Below are positions 35,801 through 44,727 of a stretch of DNA of 64,000 bases, piece by piece. The notes beneath the pieces were generated by a model. It was not told where the DNA came from and ran no database searches. It worked only from the letters and a program-made list of their open reading frames with translations. The position numbers and the translations under genes are program-made. Origin of the DNA: Opisthorchis felineus (Eukaryota > Platyhelminthes > Trematoda > Opisthorchiida > Opisthorchiidae); NCBI GenBank assembly GCA_004794785.1, contig SJOL01007654.1, positions 137,271 through 201,270 on the forward strand, given 5' to 3'. The stretch's first letter is position 1. Every line of letters starts with the position of its first letter.

Positions 35801-37629
35801 GGCCAGCCCGTGCTGATCGGTGGAACGATGGGCACTTGCTCATATGTACTCACAGGCACAGAACAAGCAATGACCGAAACGTTTGGGTCTACATGCCATG
35901 GTGCCGTAAGTTCTCATTAGTTTGTTTCGTATTTCTTAAGTAGTGCATATTTCGAGAACGTGGCTTATTTTTATGTTTACAGTCGTAATGACCTCAGGCT
36001 ATAGAGGAATGATCCGGTGTTCTCCAAGAGTTGTGGATATTGTGAGGCTGCTCAATGCTGAACGCCGTTATGACTAAATGACCGATATCAGAATAACTTC
36101 CAGGTCCTGCAGCGTCCGTTGTAACGGCACTTTGCTGTAGTATTCACCGTCTCCAATTACCTCTCCACCTCTACCTGTCTGATTTCGAAGCGATCGTTGC
36201 ATAAGTCTGGTGAAGAAGATTACCTTCATTAGGTCCTTACTAACAGGGGCACCCCCCTTGGGCGGACATTCTCTGTTACCTCCACTGGAGGTCGCTCATA
36301 TGAATGCGCGCTGTGAGGAACCAACGTTTCGAAAAATAGCTGACCGAGGTCGGACAGCGTTGACTGGTCCGTAGAAGGTTGTGGAATAGATTACTTCCAA
36401 TTATCAGGTGCGGTAACCTCGCATCAACTACTGCGTCACGACGTGTGTATATGTGATGATCCTCAGCGTGAATGTAACGACCATAGCCGTACGTTTAGTT
36501 GCTACCATTCCCCTATTAGAAGGACATTGTTAATTATTAGAAGAGGTTTTTATACAAACATCTGGTCGTTGGGTTAGGCCTGCTAGAAGGACCGCTTATG
36601 CGGCTTCCATTTATCTTTTACCGGACACTTGACTAGATACAGCTATTCGTTATTATTTGGGCTGGTGCGATTCCATAATTCAAATTATTTATATGAGCTG
36701 ACCTATACATCGCTTCAAACTCTACTGTCTCCCTCAAACTGTACGGCACCATCTCTTTTGTCTTTCCGAGATTTCACTAACCTCCTGAGGTACTTTGATG
36801 CCAGATTCTCCTTGTTTCAGGGCCGCGCACTCTCTCGTGCTAAATCTCGTCGCAATTTGGACTACACCGACGTTTTGGAGGATCTACAATCTAAGGGTAT
36901 CTCTATACGTGTAGCTTCTCCGAAGCTGGTGATGGAAGAAGCACCCGAATCCTACAAAAACGTCACAGACGTTGTTAACACTTGTAAGTTTTTGTGTTGG
37001 ACTAATTTTGCTACTCACTCGGTCTTAGAACGAGAGTGGACATTTGGCCCATTTTTAACTGCATAGCCTCCCGAGCTTTTAAAACAACTTCTGCAATTTT
37101 CGTTTCTTTCGGATTCAGTGTTTTTACTTGGATCCACACGTCACTCAGGATAATGAAGTATCGCAGGAAGCACTAACGAACTGAAAGTTTTGAGTGTGCA
37201 TTACTTGTTCAGTATTCCGATAGCACACCACACCGTCGGTATGTGCCCTCAGACGCACAGTCTTTGGGGAACTGAACCATATAATGCGTTTCAATCCATG
37301 CACCATTGTGCTGGACCCTGTTCTAGTGCAATGGCTCGCGGTGAATTCTCGACTATTCGTAGGTGGTCGGCCCCGTCATTAGCTAAGTTGATTAATGCTT
37401 TTAACAAGCTGGACTTTTATGCTCTAATTTTGTTCTATTTCTGATGTTTCACCTCGCTGCTTAGAACGGTCGTTTCGCAAGGTGTTCAATTCAAATTTCA
37501 TACTAGTCGCTTACCTTACAACTCGGCATCAATCACGATTCTTCTCATTTCGCTCCAATTATAGGTCAGGCTGCGGGCATTAGTAACAAAGTCCTGAAGC
37601 TTCGTCCCATCGGGGTCATCAAAGGTTGA
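20803..37629 (+). CDS. RTCB: RNA-splicing ligase RtcB homolog, complete 10-exon gene
   Basis: Catalytic subunit of the metazoan tRNA ligase complex, which joins tRNA exons (and XBP1-type mRNA halves) using GTP and a divalent metal. Coding exons: 20803-20895, 20935-21081, 24692-24740, 25371-25628, 28304-28560, 33155-33340, 34424-34612, 35795-35905, 36821-36983 and 37565-37629. All introns are GT-AG and phases agree throughout. The sum is 1518 nt, giving 505 residues plus stop, the same length as the human protein. Key residues fall at the family positions: Cys122 in [11 protein letters not shown], Asn226-His227 in GAGNHYAE, His259 in [11 protein letters not shown], His353 in YDVSHNIAK, and His428 in [13 protein letters not shown] (the guanylylated histidine). 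The protein ends in VIKG. The start follows GCC and encodes [14 protein letters not shown], matching the family N-terminus. The gene looks fully functional. Introns 2 and 5 are enlarged by mobile elements. Confidence 0.98.
20896..20934 (+). other. 39-nt intron 1 of RTCB
   Basis: Starts GTAAGTCAAG and ends TTTCAG. It interrupts the frame at phase 0 between PNMN and VEGVFYVND, where the conserved family sequence is continuous ([13 protein letters not shown]). It is 39 nt, divisible by three and without a stop, so the genomic frame reads through it with 13 extra codons. Confidence 0.93.
22045..22238 (-). repeat. tRNA-derived SINE, copy 4, in RTCB intron 2
   Basis: Minus-strand copy with A box TGGCTCAGTGGTACGAGC, B box GGTTCGAACCC, and an (AAT)n-type tail at the low-coordinate end. 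A perfect 9-bp duplication TTCAAGTGT flanks it (22036-22044 and 22239-22247). Confidence 0.95.
22970..23310 (-). repeat. hammerhead-carrying repeat, copy 1 (fold-back form), RTCB intron 2
   Basis: The repeat unit in its ribozyme-sense direction consists of a body, an arm and a ribozyme. The body contains CATGAGGCGGCCTGGTGCAG and GAGAGATTCAGCTGGGTTCC. The arm is AACCAAATT..TTGCAAATGAGTG. A link GTTGACGAAAACTCGGGGAC leads to the ribozyme. Here the arm at 23092-23123 and its inverse at 23273-23304 are perfect complements over 32 nt. Body plus arm (23178-23304) lie in the direction opposite to the arm plus ribozyme (23123-22988). The copy is therefore a head-to-head fold-back, not a simple insertion. 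Confidence 0.8.
22988..23030 (-). ncRNA. hammerhead ribozyme motif, intact core
   Basis: On the minus strand: GCAGGC at 23030-23025 (stem I, 5' side), core CTGATGA at 23024-23018, stem II GCCC/GGGC closing a 6-nt loop, and core GAA. ACC/GGT forms a 3-bp helix III without a loop, then comes C17. GTGGGC at 22993-22988 is stem I, 3' side. Stem I gives six pairs (two G-U). All conserved core positions of a type I hammerhead are present, and the predicted cut falls after GGTC. A loopless helix III would not be stable in a single molecule; natural hammerheads with such short helix III are known to work as dimers. The pairing is seen directly; activity is inferred. Confidence 0.8.
24680..24745 (+). 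other. RTCB: RTCB exon 3 with its splice sites
   Basis: This 49-nt exon is easy to miss. CTTCCCACCTAG precedes CGCTCTGTCGGTCTTCCTGA and GTAAGT follows. It encodes [16 protein letters not shown] plus the first base of a Gly codon, completing the invariant [14 protein letters not shown] block between exons 2 and 4. Confidence 0.95.
27180..27355 (+). repeat. repeat module shared with 19150-19345, RTCB intron 4
   Basis: Diverged second copy of the module at 19150-19345, with matching order of blocks. Directly downstream lies a (TA)n-rich run at about 27382-27412. Confidence 0.45.
27382..27412. repeat. TA-rich microsatellite
   Basis: Alternating TATATATACATATATATGTA-type sequence of about 30 bp in RTCB intron 4. 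Confidence 0.85.
30086..31300 (-). mobile_element. RTE remnant with internal RT deletion, RTCB intron 5
   Basis: Minus-strand frames start with [19 protein letters not shown] (the spacer before RT). They then jump from SSHKRHQA directly to sequence that normally follows motif B, so RT motifs 0-B are deleted. The rest follows with the expected 3' order. There is a YADD-equivalent near 31020, then [20 protein letters not shown] and [19 protein letters not shown]. The C-terminal block comes next, and a CATCATCG(TCGAC) tail (minus-strand GAT repeat) near 30086-30100. Clearly inactive. Confidence 0.8.
31345..32545 (+). mobile_element. Penelope-like element, 5'-truncated, RT motif C to GIY-YIG end
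   Basis: The copy begins at the RT catalytic motif: [20 protein letters not shown] (about 31377-31430, YVDD box). It continues [60 protein letters not shown] and [20 protein letters not shown], these last partly in shifted frames. The endonuclease follows: [20 protein letters not shown] (the GIY-YIG core in its usual PLE form with a Cys pair), then [16 protein letters not shown] and [20 protein letters not shown], to a TAA stop at 32277-32279. RT plus GIY-YIG in this order is diagnostic of Penelope-like elements. It lies in RTCB intron 5 immediately 3' of an RTE remnant and is disabled by truncation and frameshifts. Confidence 0.92.
32421..32470 (+). ncRNA. degenerate hammerhead-like motif in PLE 3' region
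   Basis: Downstream of the PLE stop codon lie CTGATGA (32427-32433) and, 19 nt later, GAAAC-GTTT-GTA. The latter gives a 2-bp helix III AC/GT with a GTTT loop and a predicted cut after GTA (32464). GGC (32421-32423) can pair with GCC (32466-32468). Stem II is imperfect (TTCTC against GGTAA with one mismatch and an offset). Penelope-like elements are known to carry hammerheads, which supports the reading; the structure seen here is weak. Confidence 0.45.
35545..35620 (-). repeat. possible tRNA-like fragment, RTCB intron 7
   Basis: On the minus strand GGGTTCGAAACCCACACGGG resembles the T arm and B box of a tRNA-derived sequence; a convincing A box is missing. It may be the remains of a SINE. 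Confidence 0.25.
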
Positions 37630-39230
37630 CTGGTTCGGGCAATATGTGCTACCTGTCGCTCCACTCGGTCACTCCACCTAACCGCAACCGCCGGTGCTTT
37701 CATATGACCTTTGCGTATCTATATGCAGGCGCTTTTGCACGTTGGCCCTAACCCGGTTATTATTTACTGTTTCAAGATAACATGAACTATTTTGAATTTC
37801 ACTCTTTTCTGTATGTGCGCCTGGTTCCTTGTTCATTTAGTCTCGTTTGCTGTCGCTTTGATTATGCAGGATGTGAGCGTTTGGTGATATTCTGTTGCAT
37901 TCGGGGGACGCTGAGAAGCTGGCGTCTGCTAACGGACGATAACGGAGTTTGTAATCCATGGAGCATTCTTAGCAGTAACGCGCGGAATTTTGTGGTAGAT
38001 CTACCTGTTCACGCATATGATTCGGTAATCCATTCCGATTGCCCATATCTGGATAATTGTTTCCGTTTGTTGCCCCCCCCCCTCGCACACACTATGCAGC
38101 CATATGGGGGATCGATCTTGTGTATCGATACTATTCAGTGGCGACATTTTACTCTTTCTGTAACGTTAAGTTGGGTCATTTCGATAAATGCTGAGTGGGA
38201 GTCTAGTTTCTGCTGAGGGACGTACGGATGATTTACACGATATCATAAACTATGTCCGACAAGCGCCTTGGATGTTGCGATTAGTTTGTTCTTTTACGCG
38301 TTCTTACAACATTTCGTATGCGTCTATATTAAACTAGTAACTCAACCGGTTACCGTAAACTAGATGTGGTTAAGATCAGTCGATTTCCATCCGTCTGCAG
38401 CTGTAAAACCCGAGTCTACTACAACTGTCCGTATAGCAAAGACTGGCATGGAACCTCTGTTACGTAGCTGTGTTGATTTGAGGTGGGTGGTGCACTGAGT
38501 CGTCACAGTTGTGCTGCCATACAGTATTTGGGGATATTGCGCAGAAAACCAATAAACCGTTGCAATCACTGTGGCAGAATAGATGGCCCCCAAGTGTACA
38601 GTTAATTGTTGTGTCTTTGCGAAATCTTTGACGAATAGGGTTGTGGAAACAAGAGCAGATGATGGTCTAGTTTACAATGAGTTACAGAAGACGAGACCGG
38701 TGTTCTTTGTTTCTATTAGGTTGGCCATTATTTTTTTACATTCCGAATCGACACATCTTTACGAAACGTTAGGTGCTCCATATATCGGTTGGGAGCACTC
38801 AGCATCCAACCGTAATGGGGGTATAAAACTACTATTTCTACTGCCAAGTGCAGCTTTTTTAATGCATTCGCTTGATGGCCGTACCAGACGAGCACTGAAG
38901 CTACATGCTGTGCGTTGGGGGAACGTACGATTGTGGGAAACGGGAATGTAAGGCGAACTTACGGCCAGGATGTGAAGAAAAAAAGTGCATCCCCACTGGT
39001 GACATTGGAAAAAGCCAATTGTAGGGTGTAGCGTCTTTTCTGCGCAAACGTTGAGCTGACCATTCATACGAAGGCGATCGTATTCGCAAAGTTCAGAATC
39101 CATTCCGAGTTATAGAATTAGCCTCAGTGGCTACAACATTCAGTGTAGCTATGGCAGAACGTGCGCCGTCACACGAACGAATAAAGTCGATTGCTTTTCA
39201 ACTGAAGAGAATATTGGTGGGTTCGGTTAT
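37630..39230. other. region after RTCB without identified gene
   Basis: Open frames at 37782-38216 and 38583-38951 (+) have no recognised domain. A run of ten C residues lies near 38073-38082. The RTCB polyadenylation signal could not be assigned with confidence. Confidence 0.35.
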
Positions 39231-39239
39231 AATTGTGAC

Positions 39240-40015
39240 CGTTGTTTGTTTGCTGAGCTGGGTAACTTGGTGGCGAACGTTTCGTCACCAGTTTAGCTGA
39301 CATCGTTAGTAGGTTGTGAGTGGAAGTGCGTTGTGGTTGTACGGATTGCTATAGGGTCTAGTCACCCAGGTTGACCGTGACCGATCATTGGTCATTTGGG
39401 TAAGTATTTCTATTAGCTTGTTGGTTCACCTGTCTTCTGATTAGTGGATGCCCGGATGGCCTTGGCGCTTAATCGCTCCGGTACCCCCGCCGTGACCCTA
39501 GTTCATCTGCCTCCACAGTGTGTCCCGTTTCTTCGTCCGTTATCAGATGGCTGAGACTGACTCAGTGTTGCCACTGTATTGCTGGTGCCTCACTCGTAGC
39601 GGTGCTTATACAAGTCGATTTCGGTATACTGGGTGATTGAATCATTTGCGAAATACCATGCTTCTGAGGATTCCCTCTCATGTCTTGTACTTCCACGTGC
39701 TACGATCATCAGGTTTTCTAGATTAAACTTGTGTCCTTCCCGATCTTCATGTAAATAAAAGATATTGGGTCACCCTTTGGTAGCTGTGTTATGTTCCTTT
39801 GCCCGCGTAAATGGTTTTCCTCTAGTCTGTCCAATACTCCTTGTTGCGGCCTATACAGTTGATTCCGTACACGACGTTGTTTCTTGTGCCTATGTCGGTT
39901 TTTTCCTTCGGTCTTGATATCAGTTTCCTCAATGCAGTGACTGGATTGTGGACTGTAGTAGCCTTGCCGTGAATTCAGATATGTTCTTGGTGAAGGGCTA
40001 TAAAAGTTAGGAAGT
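39240..40015 (-). mobile_element. Penelope-like element, GIY-YIG and 3' end remnant
   Basis: Minus-strand frames from about 40000 downward give PVTALRKLISRPKEKTDIGT, NNVVYGINCIGRNKEYWTD (decayed GIY-YIG, the second motif YIG altered to YWT), then DREGHKFNLEN-like and SEAWYFANDSITQYTEID-like blocks. These are the same order of blocks as in the PLE at 31345-32545. Near 39265-39300 the minus strand reads GTGACGAAACGTTCG, the counterpart of the hammerhead-like 3' motif of that element. Stops in all frames show an old, dead copy. Confidence 0.75.
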
Positions 40016-41054
40016 AGTCATTGCTGTGACGCGAATAAAGTTAACAATCTAGAAAACTTACGTGATGGAACGAAGTGAATAGTAATGATAGTCATAATAA
40101 TAAAGAAGTTGATTTCCAAGTCAAGGAAACGTTAGTCAGCAGTTGTTTGTCTGCACGTAAACGGGAATTGCAGTAACGCGCTTCGAATGCCTCAGTAATA
40201 TTCAGTTTCTGTGATTGGGCTCCATCAACCATCGTCGCCCCGCCCTACAACACTGTCGACCAATAGTGGACAACATTTCGAGGAACCGCTATTCAGAGCT
40301 TTTCACTGCAGGCGACCTCGGGCTTCGATTATCCAACCAGCAATGCTTCGTTGTTTTAGTCAGTACTGCAGTTTCAAACAGTCTGCGACTTCGAAGAAAC
40401 CGAGGTTGACTGATTCACGGCGCCGCTCAGTCGATTGATTGGTAGAGCGGTCACAGGCGAGCACAGTGTAGACTCCAACGAAGCACGCAAAGAGTGGCGA
40501 ACAATGCTGTTTCTGGTGTACTGAAGACTCATGACTTTGTATTGACACACTGATGTTCCTCAGAGTGAACTATTTTCCCTCTGATTTCTGGGAACACAAC
40601 TGTTGGGTTCACAGTATGATCACTTAGTAACCACTTTGTAACGGTTGCTTTTGAACAGCACGACTCAGCAATGGCAGACCATTTCTCCACCTGCTGTCAG
40701 ATTTGTACCCTCAGATACATTGTAGTTGTACTGTTGTGTCTTGATCCGCAGGTTCAATCAATCAAACTATTGGATCAGCTTAGATTTAGTGACCGAGATT
40801 CTCCCTAAGTGGGACGGGAATTCGCTTAATTTCCTGCAAAAAAATCTATTGGGCAGCACTGCAGATACGTTTGACCGCTGCAGCTAAATGGTGTCTAACC
40901 AAAGAGGGCAAGTCGCCTCTCATAAACAGTAACGACAGACAGACTGGCATTCTGGAAACGTTTGAAAATGTGCCACTTGTAGACTGGGAGCTGTAGTACT
41001 TCTCTGCGAAACTCAATGACCAATTGTTCTCAAACTTTTGAAGTGTCTAAGTGT

Positions 41055-41350
41055 TTTTCCTGCAGAAGCCGCGAGATATCGGTCTGTTGTGTTGCTTAAG
41101 CAAAAACACCTCAACAGAATTACATAAATACACTCATTTGCATACCAATTTGGTTTTGACGGGAAACTCACCTGGAACCCAGCTGAATCTCTTGTTTAAG
41201 TCAAAACCAAATTGGTGTGCAAATGAGTGTATTCGCTAAGTTCGTGCAATTTAGGTTCAAGTAGAACATAAGGTTGACGGAAACTCGAGGACTGCGCCTA
41301 CCTGATGAGCCCCAAGAAGGGAGAAGCTGGTCGTGGGCTGTCGAAGAGTT
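41055..41350 (+). repeat. hammerhead-carrying repeat, copy 2 (fold-back form)
   Basis: An antisense arm and body piece (41127-41200) is joined to a sense arm (41201-41233), a link (GTTGACGGAAACTCGAGGAC) and the ribozyme. The arms at 41127-41159 and 41201-41233 are complementary over 33 nt with one mismatch. The architecture equals copy 1 with a shorter body. Confidence 0.75.
41296..41338 (+). ncRNA. hammerhead ribozyme motif, core intact, stem II weakened
   Basis: GCCTAC (41296-41301) pairs with GTGGGC (41333-41338) through six pairs. CTGATGA (41302-41308) is intact. Stem II has three pairs plus a G-A mismatch next to the core. GAA is followed by G instead of the usual A before helix III (GCT/GGT, one G-U next to the core and a T-G pair at the tip), then C. 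Conserved core bases are kept, but two helix changes would probably lower activity. Confidence 0.6.
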
Positions 41351-41354
41351 TTAT

Positions 41355-42100
41355 GCAACTTTGTGAATAGTTTCCCTTATGAAAATCAACACCTGGTTCG
41401 TGATGTTGACGCTTTGCACTAAGTCCACAAGTTGGATGGTATCTGCGTGGCTGTGCACACCCAGGTCTCACTGGCTCAAATTTCTGAATGAAACTCTGGG
41501 CAAATCTACCGTATGGAAACCCAGACATTGAAGGTATCGGACACAGGGATTCAGAAGGCTTGTGCTTTTGGTAATCCATACATAAGTGACGCAGTGGAAA
41601 TCTGTTGTAACACTTATTTAAGTATCTCTCCTCCACATATAATTCCTTAAGTGATTTTACGTGTTGTCACTGTGCACATCATTATCCAGGAATTCTGTGG
41701 TGTCTGACAAAATTCACGTCATCTCGTGGTAATCTGTTCAGTTTTGTAGGACAACGCCACATCCCTTATCCAGTGGTGCGTGGTTAGCTAGTTGTTGTTT
41801 TCCGAAGTACTGTCAGCAGTAAGACGTTCTTCCCTGAGTAAACAAGAGTACTTACCAGGCAACTGCATATACTGGTGAACCAAGTCAAACTATTTCGATT
41901 TTAACCAACTGACACCATTGATCTGTTCATACAATTACTCAACCCGAGTTCCGGTGTTTATTGGTTGAGCGGTGCTTGGTAGTATACAGAATTTTAATCC
42001 GAAAGACAGGGCCCCTTTCTGTGTTCTGTTAAGAACCACGTCAAGAAAGTTGGCAGCATATTCGTCAAGTTCCCCGGAGCAGTGAGTTTCTCGTTTCTAT
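41355..42100 (-). mobile_element. Penelope-like element, N-terminal and early RT remnant
   Basis: Read downward from 42080 the minus strand gives FLDVVLNRTQKGALSFGLKF, LPSTAQPINTGTRVE, LVHQYMQLPGKYSCLLREER and LDKGCGVVL. Then come LMYGLPKxHKP-type sequence (here LCMDYQKHKPSESLCPI), FAQSFIQKFEPVRPG and DTIQLVDLVQSV. This is the usual order of the N-terminal region and RT motifs of Penelope-like elements (DKG, LPKxHKP, RPIxS). The copy stops around RT motif A, where it meets the hammerhead repeat at 41346. The 3' part at 39240-40015 on the same strand might be from the same insertion. Confidence 0.8.
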
Positions 42101-42109
42101 CATCTGTTC

Positions 42110-44300
42110 AGTTTTTGTTTTTACAATAACTGGTCTGCTGTACCATTAGACTCGGAGATTCAATATCGGCGTAAATGTAGTAACGGGCAACATGTGGAAT
42201 TATGTCTGTTTGTGACGCCTTGATATGTGGTTCTGCAATTCGGTTATCTGCGGATCCAGATAAATCGGTAGAGATGCCCCGGGGGTTGGAATAGGGTGCA
42301 CGTACCGAATGGGCTTGCCTGAGCAGAGTACGCTGTCCTAAATCAACTCTTACTAAACATCTTTTAGTGGTCACAGTTTAGACCCAACGACCGCTATTGA
42401 AGTAATTTTGTTTCTGATCAGAGTGAAACTCAATACTTCTGAGGCATTCGAAGTACATCGCTGTGATCCTAATTTATGTGCCGAAAAAGAATTGACCTGG
42501 CAATACAAGTAAATGTGTATCTCCACTTTTCGCTTTACCCCATGGTGTTACTCTTCTAGGTTGTTAACTTTATTCATGTCACAACAATCGCTATTTTCTA
42601 TTGCATTTTGTTGTGTTTGAGCCCCTGCATGCTTTGTCTCTGTTCCTTAATGACTAATCGACTTTATTCGTCCATGTGACGGCACAGCTTCTGCTCCAGC
42701 TACACTGGCTGCTCTGGTCACTAACACGCGAAACGACCTGAAATTGACGCTCCCCTTTAAATTACTGATTAGGTTAATATCGCAGCAATAACTTTTGAGT
42801 TACGATTGAAACGTTGCACCCTTACATTGACCTTTTTAGATTGCATGTGGAAGTCAATTTGTCCCTAAAATTTCCACTAGTTTCCATTGTGCCTTGGACA
42901 CACATCAATGTTTCCATGAAAACATAATTTCTTCCCATTTGTCAACTGCAGTTCCAACGAATCTTTAGAGTCATTGGCGTTATACCTGTCCAGAAATTCA
43001 TCCCTGTCCTAATTCGGGTCGGATACGGGACTATGTGGTTTTTTGTGTGAAGTGGTTTCTATTTAAAAAGGCACGTTAATGTTCCGCTTAGAAGGTTTCG
43101 AAATACAGATTTGTGATTCTAGGTGGGAATTTTGAAGGGGCGCGCGCGGTCAGTTCAAAGTGCGATATGTCTCTTATTCGAGGACTCTACGGGCACAGTA
43201 GAGTAAAGTTGCCGGAGCGACGGCTACCGTCATATTGCGTTTGCTAACGATACAGTCAGTCATCTGTGAGTTATTAAAAACCACATGTGAATGGTAAACA
43301 AGAATGGTTAAGACGTAGCCAAAATGAACTATCTCATTAACGAAGTGGAAACGTTTAGGACCGATGATCCCTCGATAAAATGCGCAATCTTTAAAAAATA
43401 CTCCTCAGAGTTAGTTATCCTGTAACCGGTTGACTTCTCACTTGCACTAAGGGACAGGCGTTGGTGATGGCCAGGTGGAGGAGTGGTTGTTGGTCATTCG
43501 CATGTCTACCGAATCTGTAAATAAACACAATTTAGATGCACTTGGAGGGATTCAAATTGCGGAAGATGCCATGCGCCCAGAAGCAGCTGCTTTCGGTATC
43601 GTATTCGGGTAGCTTGAAAATAAACCCCACCGCATATTTTATTGCAATCCTTTTGAGATCCTGTCCGCAGCAAATAAGTGGCAGTAGAATGACTCCCAAG
43701 AGCATACTAAGTTTATTCACAGTGCACACACTCATAAAGACCAGAGAAGTAGTATCGTAGGTCCAAGCGTATCGTCTCAGAAACCTTCAGGAAGTAAAGC
43801 CCAGTCGGTTGAAACGAAAGCACCACCAAGTCCTGTCATCTCAGTTTTCTAGGATTCTAGGCATTAGACAGGTAACTGCGTCAGCAGTTGATCTTTTTGG
43901 CTTTTAAGCAAGCTGTCGAATATTTCTGGAGGCGCCCCGAGAATGTTGCGCGGTAGAAGCCATATCCTCATCTAGACTAATGGGCACGAATTGGGACGGT
44001 ATTTTTCGAAGCACAAGATGTGGGTATCATCCCAGAAACTTCCAACTAGATGGCGAACACAGAGAGGGACGAAATAGACGAGTAGGCTTAGTTGCGTCCT
44101 GCACGCTGTAGAAAAACGTCAATGTTCTTGCAGTCGGTGGGGATGCTATTGTTATTAGTAATACGATATGACAACGTTGTATTTTATATATTTATGCACG
44201 TTTTATATAACACAACAACATATAGCATAATACCATAGTATGTATGGTAATATAACAAGGATAACAATACTGTCCTTGTTCTATTTCTTTTATTAGCTTG
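42110..44300. other. intergenic, nothing recognised
   Basis: Only short frames without domains. The segment 44150-44300 is AT-rich. Confidence 0.35.
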
Positions 44301-44362
44301 GTTTAAGCCTTTTCTATTTTTTTTTAGCCACTTGTTTCGTGCTTCTCTGTACACAACACCAG

Positions 44363-44689
44363 ATGGAAATACCAGAAGATGATAGTGACTTATTGGGGAA
44401 GACTGCCACTGAAATTGAATCTGACCTAAAAAACCGTGACGTGATCATGCAACATGGCCTTGTTGAGGAACTCACTGGACCAAGGCTATTCGGTACTTCC
44501 AAACCAGTGGACGAAATTATAGCTAGCTCAACACCCTGGACAAGGATTCGACAGTTATTCAATTCCGAGTAAGCATTTTATGTCCTTCCCCGAGTGATTT
44601 CAGATAATCTACAATCTCTATCAACAATGAACACGCAACGTTCGAATCAGGGGTTGCTGTGTACGATAAGAATTTCTTGTTCTTAGGCG

Positions 44690-44727
<38 letters not shown>

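Noticed and set aside
36290..36350. Hammerhead-like CGAAACGTTGG on the minus strand
   Set aside because: No CTGATGA core upstream; the match is limited to a common short word.
44693..44722. Regulatory or replication element
   Set aside because: A plain AT microsatellite inside an intron explains it.
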